Shown here one piece after another: positions 26,218-34,984 of a stretch of 45,619 bases of DNA (the stretch's first letter is position 1; each line of letters opens with the position of its first letter). The notes beneath the pieces were generated by a model. The model did not search any database, was not told where the DNA came from, and saw only the letters and a list, made by a program, of their open reading frames with translations. The stretch is from Aeropyrum sp. (lineage in GTDB: Archaea; Thermoproteota; Thermoprotei_A; Sulfolobales; Acidilobaceae): the NCBI GenBank assembly GCA_015523465.1, contig WAKF01000030.1:1-45619 (forward strand), written 5' to 3'. Both the position numbers and the translations under genes were made by a program.

Positions 26218-28260
26218 TTGCTGGTTCCACGTAAACTTGAGGAGGTTGTGATCGCAGTACCATTGCAACTATATGATAGAGTTGTAGCTGCCCTAGCTAG
26301 CGAAGGCATATTTCATGTTGACGAGCCTCCAAATAAGCTGCCTGGAAGTTTAGAGCGCAAGTATAGGGTAGCTTACAGTCAAGCTTCAGAGAAGCTAAGT
26401 AGAATTCGCCAGTATTTCGCCCTAGCAGGGATAGAACCTTATACTGTTAAAGGATTAGAACTGCAAGTGGGGTCGTGGATAGGCTCTTTCGAAGAACATG
26501 TTAAAGCTAACTCGGATCTAGAGGAGTTTTATGACAACCTATTTAAAAAATACACAGAGATAGAGACTGAGATAAGGGTATTAAGCGAAGCGAAAAAACT
26601 GATAGAACCCTTTTATAAGATAGAAGGCGACATTGCATCAGCCTACAAGGTGGAAGTACTAGATTTCATCGTAGGTTTTACTGACGAGCTAGAGGTCATA
26701 GAAGTTATTGAGAAGGAAACTCTAAAACAAGGAGGCGTGATAGCAGTTGAAGAAGGAGTGAGTGGTGTATTGCTATTTGCTATAGCAGTGCCAAAAGGTA
26801 AAGGCAGGGCCCTTACTTCCCTTGCTTCCAGACTAGGAGCTACTATTTACATACCGCCTGAGGACCTGCCAGGGTCTCCGAGCGAGGCCTTGAAGGAGAT
26901 AGATGCTAGGATTAAAAGTTTAGAGGATCAGTTAGAGTCCATAAGGGAAAGAGCTTCGTCTAGGATTTCAGAGCTAGCTCGATATTATACAGTACTTAAT
27001 GCCTTCGCCTCAGTATTTAAGCTTCTATCATTAACATTGAGAACCGACACTCTAGCCATAATCAGGGGGTTTGTAGACGTTAAGGACTCTAGAAAGTTAA
27101 TTACTATAGTTGAGAGGGCCTCGTTAGGAGCATACACTGTATTGAGCTTAGGTATTAAGAGAGGAGAGGAGAGAATACCGTCTAAAGTAGACCTGCCAGG
27201 TTTTCTAAAGCCCTTCCACAGGATAGTAGAGATCTATGGTCATCCGCAGCCCGATGAGATCGTGCCTACAGTCTTCTTGGCAGTAACCATGCCATTAACG
27301 TTCGCCCTCATGTTCCCCGATGCAGGTCACGGCCTTCTAGTAGTACTCTTTGCTTTGCTATACGTATCAAAGATAAGTAGGGATTGGGCTTATGTAATAG
27401 GAGTCATGGGGGCTGCAAGCGTTATAAGCGGCCTTCTAGCGGGGGAAGTCTTTGGTCCTATAGTCTCAGAGCTTCTGGGCATATCAAAGTTATGGAAGGA
27501 GCTGGGATGGGAAGTCCCCCCCTATGCATTGCCAACGTATGCAGTAACTCATGGCGAGGAGGAATTAGGCCCAGCGCTTTCAATGAGGGTTATAAACGTG
27601 AGTGTCATTATAGGAGCGTTTATGCTCAGCTTTGGCACGTTACTGGGCGTGGTTAATTCTCTTATCAAAAAGGACTGGGAGGACCTTATTGAAAGGTCCC
27701 TTCCACGATTCCTCATATTCGCCTCGGTAGCAGCGCCATTCCTAGTATATCTTGACGCCAGGGAGGGTGGTAGAATCTTGGGTAAAGCCATACTAGAGGC
27801 TGGTGGTGGAGACCCATTTGCAACAGTAGTCATAGGAGGGTTTGTCTTAGGTGTAGTATGGATGGCGGCTGCAGGCCCAATAATAGCGTTGAAGGAAGGG
27901 CATAGCCCCCTCTCAGCATTATTTAACTCACTATTAGAGTTGTATGAGAGTATATTGATGGTTATAGGCAACCTTCCAAGCTTCTTCAGGATCATGGCGT
28001 TGGCAATGGTTCACTCTAGCTTGACCCTAGCTGTAGCTATCATCTCAGAGATAATCGCAGAAGCTGTCTTGGGGGGTGTGCTGCTGGCAATCATAATCTA
28101 CGTGTTAGGCAACCTAGCTATAGCCGGGCTTGAGGGTCTACTAGCCTTTGCCCACGCTACCAGGCTCCACTTCTACGAATGGTTTAGCAAATTCTATACT
28201 GGAGGTGGCATACCTTACACTCCTTTGAGGCTTGAGGGGGTCACAATACGAGTTCCATAG
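26218..28260 (+). CDS. atpI: A-type ATP synthase subunit I (membrane stator, a-subunit equivalent)
   Basis: A 680-residue stator subunit. The cytoplasmic N-terminal half (about 1-340) contains long helices that hold the peripheral stalks. The C-terminal half has about eight membrane helices and starts near FLAVTMPLTFALMFPDAGHGLLVVLFALLY, the family's M-F-x-D-x-G-H-G motif. The proton-path arginine is visible in LPSFFRIMALAMVHSSL. TTG start at 26218; the nearest upstream purine-rich stretch (GGTGA) is too close to be ideal. The next gene (an aminotransferase) follows at once and probably shares the transcript. No rotor-ring K gene or subunit C gene lies in this window. Confidence 0.93.
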   Translation: MLVPRKLEEVVIAVPLQLYDRVVAALASEGIFHVDEPPNKLPGSLERKYRVAYSQASEKLSRIRQYFALAGIEPYTVKGLELQVGSWIGSFEEHVKANSDLEEFYDNLFKKYTEIETEIRVLSEAKKLIEPFYKIEGDIASAYKVEVLDFIVGFTDELEVIEVIEKETLKQGGVIAVEEGVSGVLLFAIAVPKGKGRALTSLASRLGATIYIPPEDLPGSPSEALKEIDARIKSLEDQLESIRERASSRISELARYYTVLNAFASVFKLLSLTLRTDTLAIIRGFVDVKDSRKLITIVERASLGAYTVLSLGIKRGEERIPSKVDLPGFLKPFHRIVEIYGHPQPDEIVPTVFLAVTMPLTFALMFPDAGHGLLVVLFALLYVSKISRDWAYVIGVMGAASVISGLLAGEVFGPIVSELLGISKLWKELGWEVPPYALPTYAVTHGEEELGPALSMRVINVSVIIGAFMLSFGTLLGVVNSLIKKDWEDLIERSLPRFLIFASVAAPFLVYLDAREGGRILGKAILEAGGGDPFATVVIGGFVLGVVWMAAAGPIIALKEGHSPLSALFNSLLELYESILMVIGNLPSFFRIMALAMVHSSLTLAVAIISEIIAEAVLGGVLLAIIIYVLGNLAIAGLEGLLAFAHATRLHFYEWFSKFYTGGGIPYTPLRLEGVTIRVP

Positions 28261-28272
28261 GAGGTGGGTGGA

Positions 28273-29475
28273 GTGCCGGGTTATAATAGGAGGGTTGACT
28301 TGATAACTGGTAGCCCGACGCGGAGGATTGACATGCTGAGAGAAAAACTTTCAAGGGAAGGTAAGGACGTCATATTACTGTCTACAGGTCAACCGGGCTT
28401 CTTGCCTCCTAGGAAGCTTAGGGAGAAACTAGCTTCCATGCTATTAGACGATAAAGACTTGAAACTCTACTCATACACACCAACGCCAGGCTTCTACGAA
28501 GTGAGGGAGGCTGTAGCCGAGGATGTAAGAGGACTTGGAGGTCCTAACCTAGACCCCGAGCAGGTTGTGCTGACTGCTGGGGGCCAAGAAGCCATGTTTG
28601 CCGCCTTGTCAACAATCTTAGATCCAGGCGATAGGGTGGTACTATTTGACCCTACATATTTTGGTTACAAGCCTATAGTAGAATACCTTGGAGGCAAGGT
28701 CCTATGGGTGAAAGCTCCAGTAGAGAATGGCTATCAGCCCGACGAGGAAGAGTTAAAACGGGCTATGGATAATAAAGTTAAGGCTGTAGTAGTTGTTACA
28801 CCTGATAACCCCACTGGTAGGCTACTCTCACTTGAGTCAGCAAAGCTTATAGCAGATCTTGCCGTAGAGAGGGACGCTTGGGTCGTAGTAGACGAAGCTT
28901 ATAAGACGCTAGTATATGAAGGAGAGCATGTATGGCTATATAAGCTGGCGCCGGATAACACGATAGCTATAAACACCTTTAGTAAGGATCCTGGATTCCC
29001 GGGGTGGAGGCTAGGCTACGTGTATGGGCCTGAATGGATAGTATCCAAAATAAGGCTTATGTCAGAGGAACTGGTATATTGTCCTCCCAGTATAGCTCAA
29101 AGGGCTATCCTAGCGTATTTCAGGGATAGAGAGTTGAGAATGAAGCACCTGGAGGAGGCTAAGAGATTTATGGTCGAAAGGAGGGACGCCATGCTTGCAG
29201 GTCTATCGGAAGTAGCTGGGGCTCGTTATGTCAGGCCTGGAGGGTCAATGTTCGTTATGGTTGACTTGGAGAAGCCTTTAGCTAGGGTCGGCATAGATTC
29301 TGAGGTCCTAGCAAGGAGGCTTCTTGAGGAAGAGAGCGTTGCTGTGATCCCGGGCAAGTACTTCGGTCCATCCTCGAATTATAGGCTACGGCTTAGCTTC
29401 GCTACTGAATCTCCAGAGAGGATTAGGGAGGGTGTTAGGAGGATTGCAAGACTTATATCAAAAATAGCTAGTTAA
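28273..29475 (+). CDS. Pyridoxal phosphate-dependent aminotransferase, class I/II
   Basis: A 400-residue fold-type I aminotransferase acting on an amino acid/2-oxoacid pair. Features are STGQPGF near the N-terminus, LTAGGQEAMFAALSTI, VVVTPDNPTGRLL (Asn of the cofactor ring), VVVDEAYKTLVYE (Asp and Tyr) and the Schiff-base lysine in NTFSKDPGFPGWRLGY (K238 from this start), with the substrate arginine in YRLRLSFA. The motif has DPG instead of the common TFA/YAM after the lysine. GTG at 28264 lies within the ribosome binding site GGAGGTG (28260-28266); GTG at 28273, six bases later, is the better start. The substrate is not determined. Confidence 0.9.
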   Translation: MPGYNRRVDLITGSPTRRIDMLREKLSREGKDVILLSTGQPGFLPPRKLREKLASMLLDDKDLKLYSYTPTPGFYEVREAVAEDVRGLGGPNLDPEQVVLTAGGQEAMFAALSTILDPGDRVVLFDPTYFGYKPIVEYLGGKVLWVKAPVENGYQPDEEELKRAMDNKVKAVVVVTPDNPTGRLLSLESAKLIADLAVERDAWVVVDEAYKTLVYEGEHVWLYKLAPDNTIAINTFSKDPGFPGWRLGYVYGPEWIVSKIRLMSEELVYCPPSIAQRAILAYFRDRELRMKHLEEAKRFMVERRDAMLAGLSEVAGARYVRPGGSMFVMVDLEKPLARVGIDSEVLARRLLEEESVAVIPGKYFGPSSNYRLRLSFATESPERIREGVRRIARLISKIAS

Positions 29476-29505
29476 AGTTATTCGTAAGTCAAATTAGCTC
29501 ATTTG

Positions 29506-29847
29506 CTAACATACTCTGGCTCCCGGCTTTACTTCTTCCTCTACGGTTAGTAAAACCGGCTTTCCCTCTTTCTCGTCGCATGGAGCCGCTAGTATCATAC
29601 CCTGGCTTACGAGCCCTGCCATCCTCTTAGGCTTCAAGTTGGCAACTACTATCACGGTTTTACCCTCTAAGTCTTCAGGCTTATACCATTTAGCTAGGCC
29701 TGCCAGGACCTGCCGCTGCTCCCCGCCTATATCTACTATCAGCTTTAACAGTTTCTTGCTGTGAGGCACTCTCTCGGCCTTGACGACACGCCCCACCCTC
29801 AAATCTATCTTAGCAAAGTCTCCAATATCTATTAGACCCTCTGCCAT
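29506..29847 (-). CDS. tRNA-binding OB-fold protein (methionyl-tRNA synthetase beta-subunit type)
   Basis: About 113 residues forming one tRNA-binding OB fold, as found at the C-terminus of MetRS, in Arc1p and in stand-alone MetRS beta proteins. The conserved path is IDIGDFAKIDLRVGRVVKAERVPHSKKLLKLIVDIG, RQVLAGLAKWY, GKTVIVVANLKPKRMAGLVSQGMILAA and the final VKPGARV. In archaea this piece is often separate from the catalytic synthetase and is thought to improve tRNA binding. GTG at 29862 adds five residues; ATG at 29847 with GGTGG six bases upstream is preferred. Confidence 0.92.
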   Translation of the reverse strand: MAEGLIDIGDFAKIDLRVGRVVKAERVPHSKKLLKLIVDIGGEQRQVLAGLAKWYKPEDLEGKTVIVVANLKPKRMAGLVSQGMILAAPCDEKEGKPVLLTVEEEVKPGARVC

Positions 29848-29974
29848 AACAGGCCACCACACTATCCTCGGGGAACTCGAGTGTTAAAAGCGTAGGATAA
29901 AGGAACTATACTACGGCGGGGGGTTGAGGAGCCCAGGCGTCACCGAGCAGCGCCGTGAGGAATTCAGCCTTGCC

Positions 29975-31435
29975 TTACCCCCGCTTTCTTAAAGCGAATG
30001 CGGCAGCACCTAGAACTACCGCCACTACTATTATCGCAGCAGCCACTGCAAGAATAGACGGGACGCCGCCTTCCTCTTCTGCGCCTTCAATAACCGCAGC
30101 GGGAGTACCGGCTTGCTCTTCCTCTTCTCCATACCAGTTAGGGGCCGGGTATTGGATGTTCCCTGTCTCTAGCTTACCCTCCCTTATTTGAGCGTAAGTT
30201 GGGCTCCCACCGGTATGTACCGCTCTTTCTATATTAACAGGGCCATAGAACGTTAAATGAGAGTGTTTAACTATGTTTTCAGCTATTTCTTGAGGCTCTA
30301 TGGAGCCGGAATCTATAGTAGCCTTAACTATGTGAAGTATCGACGCTGCCGCCCTCGCAGCCATGCTAGTGGGCTCTAGAGCAGGACAATTCTCTTCCAT
30401 ATACCTTTGGAAGACCTCGAGTGTAGGCCCCCACCATTCCTTTTTGAGAGCTGAAGCCCTTTCAGGGGTGTATACGGGAAGTGGAAGCCAATCACTCACT
30501 ATTATAATGCCTTCAGCGACTATTGGAGTGAGTTCACCATAGAGCGATGGATCATAGCCCTCGCTCACTACTATCACGGCTTTGACGCTTATACTACCGT
30601 AAATTGATTTGAGAAGGTTCACTATGAAACTCCGTTCTCCAACGACAATTAGAATGTCGGGTTCGCGCTCTTTTATATCAGATATTAGCGATGTTATGTA
30701 TGATTTAACATTCTCGGGTGCTACTCTGAAAGAGCCTGTTAAATCTACACCAGAGGCCTTAGCGGCTCTTTCAAGCAGGCTTGGAGGAGCAGATGCGTTC
30801 CAAACGCTCGAGGAACTCACTACTACGTATACCTTAGCACCGCTTTGTAGGACCTCTGCCACCCTAAAGGCCTCAGTTACAAGTGCTTCGTTAGGCGTAA
30901 CAGGCATCATAACGTTGACGCCGTCCTCAACATAACGCCTAATAGTGCTGGAGTTAATATAGGAGTAAACCATTAAGAGTACCTTATCACTATATTCTCC
31001 GAGGCGGCCCTTAGGGGAGAAAAGTTCTAGTAATTCTATGGAAGAATCGCTCTCTGGAGGCGCCAGTATCACGCTAGCACCCTCGTCTATAAGTTTAGTC
31101 GCGAAGTAGTCTAGTGTCCTAGGGGTGCCGCCATAGGAATAGGTGATGTCGTAGTAGACCAATTGTACGTAGTATCTTACCCCTTTTACGAACACGCCTC
31201 CTCGAGAGTTGATCCAGTCCACCGCCGCTTTAGCCCCACAGAGAGCCTCTATAGAGGCTCTGGAACCGCCACTTAGGTCAAATAAGGCACCAATATATAG
31301 CGCCTTGCCTTTAACATTCTCAGGGTACTTTTCAGCTAAAGCGTCAACAGGCGCTAAGACGGTCGCTGCCATTATAATCGATATTATGGTTAGAACCATG
31401 AACTTGTGAAGGCTAAACCCTCTATAACGCGTCAT
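29975..31435 (-). CDS. Leucine/amide-type periplasmic binding protein with C-terminal membrane anchor
   Basis: A 486-residue surface protein. An N-terminal signal peptide (about 12-33) is followed by a type I periplasmic-binding fold that begins LYIGALFDLSGG and contains AKAAVDWINSRGG, DYFATKLIDEGASVILAPPESD, and TPNEALVTEAFRVAEV. The domain ends near 430, followed by a Glu/Pro/Ala-rich linker (EEEEQAGTPAAVIEGAEEEGG), one membrane helix and a basic RKRG tail. Both the fold and the tethering by a C-terminal helix are common for archaeal solute receptors. No permease or ATPase gene is adjacent, so it is an orphan receptor or serves a distant importer. Its ligand could be an amino acid, amide or another small molecule. 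Confidence 0.83.
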   Translation of the reverse strand: MTRYRGFSLHKFMVLTIISIIMAATVLAPVDALAEKYPENVKGKALYIGALFDLSGGSRASIEALCGAKAAVDWINSRGGVFVKGVRYYVQLVYYDITYSYGGTPRTLDYFATKLIDEGASVILAPPESDSSIELLELFSPKGRLGEYSDKVLLMVYSYINSSTIRRYVEDGVNVMMPVTPNEALVTEAFRVAEVLQSGAKVYVVVSSSSVWNASAPPSLLERAAKASGVDLTGSFRVAPENVKSYITSLISDIKEREPDILIVVGERSFIVNLLKSIYGSISVKAVIVVSEGYDPSLYGELTPIVAEGIIIVSDWLPLPVYTPERASALKKEWWGPTLEVFQRYMEENCPALEPTSMAARAAASILHIVKATIDSGSIEPQEIAENIVKHSHLTFYGPVNIERAVHTGGSPTYAQIREGKLETGNIQYPAPNWYGEEEEQAGTPAAVIEGAEEEGGVPSILAVAAAIIVVAVVLGAAAFALRKRG

Positions 31436-31583
31436 ATCTATTCCCCCTAAACGGGCTTCTCCCTCACCATACTAATTGCATTGCTCAAGGATAAAAGCTG
31501 TGGGTACCTAATGCATTGAGGAGTTAAAGTTTAAAGTTGATACCCCACTTGTAATATGTAAGCTCTAGAAAGTTAGGTATAAG

Positions 31584-31590
31584 ATATAAA
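31584..31590 (+). promoter_or_regulatory. TATA-like element upstream of the MATE gene
   Basis: ATATAAA at 31584-31590 followed by a purine-rich stretch. The expected transcript start near 31612 would leave a leader of about 45 bases, with the GGGGGTG ribosome binding site at 31643-31649. The rest of the 31436-31658 gap shows no gene. Confidence 0.45.
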
Positions 31591-31658
31591 GGGGACGTCT
31601 TCACTGAGAGGCCTACGGTTTAGGGCCATATAGCAATGCGAAGGGGGTGCATTGAGTC

Positions 31659-33089
31659 CTGGATGGAGTAAAGAGTAATGCTAGAGAAAGCGGGAGAGTC
31701 GAGGAGCTGAGAAAGCGAGTAATTGAGGGAAGCGTGTTTTCTACGATGATCTGGTTAGCGGCCCCTATAATAGCTAGTAGGGTATTAAGCACTATTCAGG
31801 AAAGCGTTGACACGATCTTCCTAGGAAGGCTCGGTGAAGCTCAGCTTGCGGCTCCAGTAGCAGTATGGCCTCTTTTAATGTTGTTTGCAGGGGTGAATTT
31901 CTCTGTAGGAGCGGCTACTAGTGCAATGATTTCTCAGCTAGTGGGAGCTAGGAAGTTCTCCGATGCTTCTAAAGTAGCCGGCGAGTTATGGGGTACTGTT
32001 ATTTTGCTGGGCGTTGCAGCAGCTATAGCAGTATCCGTAATGGCACCGCTAGTTTTCAAGGTGATCAGTCTCCCCCCTCAAGTGTACCCTCTAAGCCTAG
32101 CATATCTTTGGGTCGAAGCGGTCTCAGTTCCATTCATGTTCACACTATTCTTCTTCACAGGGCTCTCCAGTAGTGTCGGTGACACGAGAAAGGCTTTTCG
32201 CGCCTCAGCATCGTCCTCGATAATAAACCTGGTGTTAGACCCGATACTCATCTTCGGCCTCTTCGGCCTGCCTAGGATGGAGGTTATAGGAGCGGCTCTC
32301 GCTACCTCCATATCCCGCATATTAGCTGGGGGGTATGTCGCTATACTTTTAGTGAAGGGCTCGTTAGGTTTCCAAGTACTACCCAAGCCGCCTTCAGCGA
32401 CCACGCTGTCGCTAGCTTTTAGGATAGGAATGCCAGTGGCTATTCAACAGGTACTAACTAGCTCGGGCTTCCTAGTTATGACTGGCATAGTAGCAGGGCT
32501 TGGAGCTACAGTTATGGCTGCATACAACGTGGGGATCGCGATTATCCACATAATTCAATCGGTCACTATGGGATTCTCTATCGCGATGGCTACTATGGTC
32601 GGCCAGAGCTTAGGAGCGGGTCTGAAGGGAAGAGCCTTAGAGGTAGCGTTAAGAGGGCAATCGCTAGTCTTTATCACTCTCTCGCTGGGAGCAGCGTTTA
32701 TAGTAGCTGGCAGAGGCATTCTAGCTAGGATATTTACAAGCGACCCTGAAGTTGCAGGGGAAGCTGTAAGAATGATAGAAATCTTCGCGCCAAGCATACC
32801 TTTCCTCGGCCTGATGTTCACGTCTAATGGAGTGGGAAGAGGGAGTGGTTCTACTCTTCCGCCTTCAATCATAAACGTTGCAAGGCTCTGGGCGCTTCGA
32901 ATTCCGTTATCCTATACTCTAGCTTATTTAGCAGGCTTAGGCTCCGATGGTGTATGGCTGGGTATGTCTTACAGTAACATTATCTCGGGCTTAGTAGCAT
33001 TCTTGTGGGTAGCTAAGGGGGGATGGGCTCGCTCTACCGTTATAAAACGACTCGTAAAGAGAAAGCGGGAGAAGCTAGCATTACGTTGA
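31659..33089 (+). CDS. MATE-family efflux transporter
   Basis: A 12-helix exporter of the multidrug and toxic compound extrusion family, driven by Na+ or H+. The opening of helix 1 reads FSTMIWLAAPIIASRVLSTIQESVDTIFLGRLG, the family pattern (P, then D-x-x-F/W-L-G). Two homologous six-helix halves follow, the second with GMPVAIQQVLTSSGFLVMTG. GTG at 31734 would cut into the normally conserved helix before it (RVEELRKRVIEGS). The open frame continues upstream to a TGA at 31653 without ATG, GTG or TTG. A CTG at 31659 lies nine bases after GGGGGTG, so I propose CTG as the start and mark this as uncertain. Confidence 0.85.
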   Translation: MDGVKSNARESGRVEELRKRVIEGSVFSTMIWLAAPIIASRVLSTIQESVDTIFLGRLGEAQLAAPVAVWPLLMLFAGVNFSVGAATSAMISQLVGARKFSDASKVAGELWGTVILLGVAAAIAVSVMAPLVFKVISLPPQVYPLSLAYLWVEAVSVPFMFTLFFFTGLSSSVGDTRKAFRASASSSIINLVLDPILIFGLFGLPRMEVIGAALATSISRILAGGYVAILLVKGSLGFQVLPKPPSATTLSLAFRIGMPVAIQQVLTSSGFLVMTGIVAGLGATVMAAYNVGIAIIHIIQSVTMGFSIAMATMVGQSLGAGLKGRALEVALRGQSLVFITLSLGAAFIVAGRGILARIFTSDPEVAGEAVRMIEIFAPSIPFLGLMFTSNGVGRGSGSTLPPSIINVARLWALRIPLSYTLAYLAGLGSDGVWLGMSYSNIISGLVAFLWVAKGGWARSTVIKRLVKRKREKLALR

Positions 33090-33212
33090 CGGCAACTTTG
33101 ATCTTATCACGGGCGGTTATTGAGAACGACACGCTTTAATGCGTGTTTGGAATTTATAGGTGAGGGATGTATTTCTCTTAAACGTGTGGGTATTACTGGG
33201 GAGGGGGAGGGT

Positions 33213-34901
33213 GTGGGTAAAGTTACAAGCGTTCTAATAGTTGATGGGTATAACGATGAGCCTGGAGGCTTGGGGGTGCCACCGTATATTGATGTTTATC
33301 CACGTTACATAGCAGGGGCTCTATGGAGCGCGGATAAGTCGATTAGAATAGACTACGTCGACGTGGACTCCTTTAGGAGTCGTATTAGTGCTTGGCTGCG
33401 AAGGGCTAAGGGTTATCAGGTGGTGGTTTTCATAGCTGGTGTAGTCGTCCCGGGGCGTTATATTGGAGCGAAGCCTGCGGAGCCTGAAGAACTCGTTGAA
33501 TGGGCTAGGCGAATCGAGGGTCCTTCGAAGGTACTTGTAGGACCTGCGGCTAAGTGGGGTCTAGGCGTTAAGGGAGGTGCAATAGCTTATCCTCCGTGGT
33601 ACTTTAAGAGGGAGGGGTTTGACGTTCTAGTTACCGGAGACGTTGAGGAATACTTCTACGACATGGCTTTGCATGGGCCTGAAAAGGCTGATCCTGGGAG
33701 GGTAAGAGAGGATTACAAGCTAGTAGATAAAATAGCGCCTAAGGGCGCCAGGATAGTTAAAATGCATCCAAGTTACGGTAGGAACCTTATAGCTGAGATA
33801 GAGACCTATCGTGGTTGCGCTAGGTGGGTCACGGGTGGTTGTAGTTTTTGTGTGGAACCTTTACGAGGGAGACCTGTTGGGAGGAGCCCTGAGGCGATTA
33901 TGAGGGAGGTAGAAGCTCTCTACAAGGCTGGAGTCAGGCACTTCAGGCTGGGTAGGCAGGCCGATATACTTGTGTATGGCGCTAAGAGGCTGGGAGATGA
34001 AGAGTGGCCTCGCCCGTCGCCCGAAGACCTGAGGCGGCTATTTCACGGTATAAGGAGCGTTGCACCCAGTTTACAGGTCCTTCACATCGACAATGTGAAT
34101 CCAGGCACTATAGCTAGACACCCTAAGGCTAGCCTTGAAGCGCTGAAGGTGATCGTAGAGTACCATACCCCTGGAGACGTAGCCGCAATGGGGTTAGAAA
34201 CTGCAGATCCCCGAGTAGCTAGGATAAACAACCTCAACACTTACCCAGAGGAAGTCCTAGAGGCGATAAGAATAGTCAATAAGGTAGGCGCTATCAGGGG
34301 GTGGAACGGGCTCCCCCACCTACTGCCAGGCATAAACTTTATATTAGGCCTACCTGGGGAGACTAGGGAAACCTACGAGCTCAACAGAGAGTTCCTCGAG
34401 AAGGTCTTGGAAGAGGGCTTAATGGTTAGGAGGGTTAATATTAGGAGGATCCTCATAATACCGGTTACGAGAGCTGCTCGCATGGGAGCTGGAGTAAAGA
34501 GGAAGTATGAGCATCTAGCTTCCTCCTTTACTAGGTGGGTTAGAAGGAGGTTTGACCAGGAAATGCTGAGAAGAATAGTTCCTAAAGGCACAGTAATGCG
34601 AGGCTTGTGGGTGGAGGAGTGCTCGGGGGGCATATGCTACGCTAGGCAGCCAGGAAGCTATCCATTAGTCGTAGCTATCCCCTGCAGGCTACCCCGAGGG
34701 ACTTATATCGACAAGGTCTATGTGACTGGGGTTCATAGTGGTAGGAGCCTTCTAGGCGTGCCTGTGCCTCTCTCACCCTCGAGTAGCATAAAGTCTCTAT
34801 CCACCCTCACGGGGTCTATGGAGTCTGCAGCCGAGGTTAAGAAAGGCGCCTCAGTACACCCGTTCGTCTCGAGGCCTGGATGGGTCTGTAGGGAGTTCTA
34901 G
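33213..34901 (+). CDS. Radical SAM protein of the archaeal COG1031 family
   Basis: A 562-residue iron-sulfur enzyme. The N-terminal domain starts [26 protein letters not shown]. The cluster motif is in [19 protein letters not shown] (CX7CX2C, the spacing usual for this family rather than CX3CX2C). [16 protein letters not shown] follows, then the TIM-barrel end with [24 protein letters not shown] and VRRVNIRRI. The C-terminal part holds a helix-hairpin-helix-like segment ([23 protein letters not shown]). No reaction is established for the family. TTG at 33120 is possible, but GTG at 33213 follows GGGGAGGGGG with five bases of spacing and matches the family N-terminus. The gene stands between MATE and carA. 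Confidence 0.85.
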   Translation: MGKVTSVLIVDGYNDEPGGLGVPPYIDVYPRYIAGALWSADKSIRIDYVDVDSFRSRISAWLRRAKGYQVVVFIAGVVVPGRYIGAKPAEPEELVEWARRIEGPSKVLVGPAAKWGLGVKGGAIAYPPWYFKREGFDVLVTGDVEEYFYDMALHGPEKADPGRVREDYKLVDKIAPKGARIVKMHPSYGRNLIAEIETYRGCARWVTGGCSFCVEPLRGRPVGRSPEAIMREVEALYKAGVRHFRLGRQADILVYGAKRLGDEEWPRPSPEDLRRLFHGIRSVAPSLQVLHIDNVNPGTIARHPKASLEALKVIVEYHTPGDVAAMGLETADPRVARINNLNTYPEEVLEAIRIVNKVGAIRGWNGLPHLLPGINFILGLPGETRETYELNREFLEKVLEEGLMVRRVNIRRILIIPVTRAARMGAGVKRKYEHLASSFTRWVRRRFDQEMLRRIVPKGTVMRGLWVEECSGGICYARQPGSYPLVVAIPCRLPRGTYIDKVYVTGVHSGRSLLGVPVPLSPSSSIKSLSTLTGSMESAAEVKKGASVHPFVSRPGWVCREF

Positions 34902-34955
34902 ACCATGAATACGGGTTGCATAAGTAACTTATAGGTTACATTTGTAGCGTTGCGG

Positions 34956-34961
34956 TTTAAA
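34956..34961 (+). promoter_or_regulatory. carA: TATA box for carA (predicted leaderless transcript)
   Basis: TTTAAA preceded by GCGG, in a GC-balanced gap. The usual distance puts transcription start at about 34983-34986, right at the TTG start codon (34985). No ribosome binding site precedes that codon, so carA is probably translated from a leaderless message, unlike most genes in this window. Confidence 0.5.
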
Positions 34962-34984
34962 GGAGCGTTACTCAGCCAATTAAA

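Noticed and set aside
26120-26251. 43-codon plus-strand frame from GTG at 26120 overlapping the atpI start
   Set aside because: It would read through the atpI start in another frame, has only a weak upstream site and the peptide has no recognisable pattern.
29906-29974. Open frame continuing 22 codons past the TAA of the anchored binding protein (AEFLTALLGDAWAPQPPAVV)
   Set aside because: No start codon and no evidence for stop readthrough; the protein already ends in the normal membrane helix plus RKRG tail.
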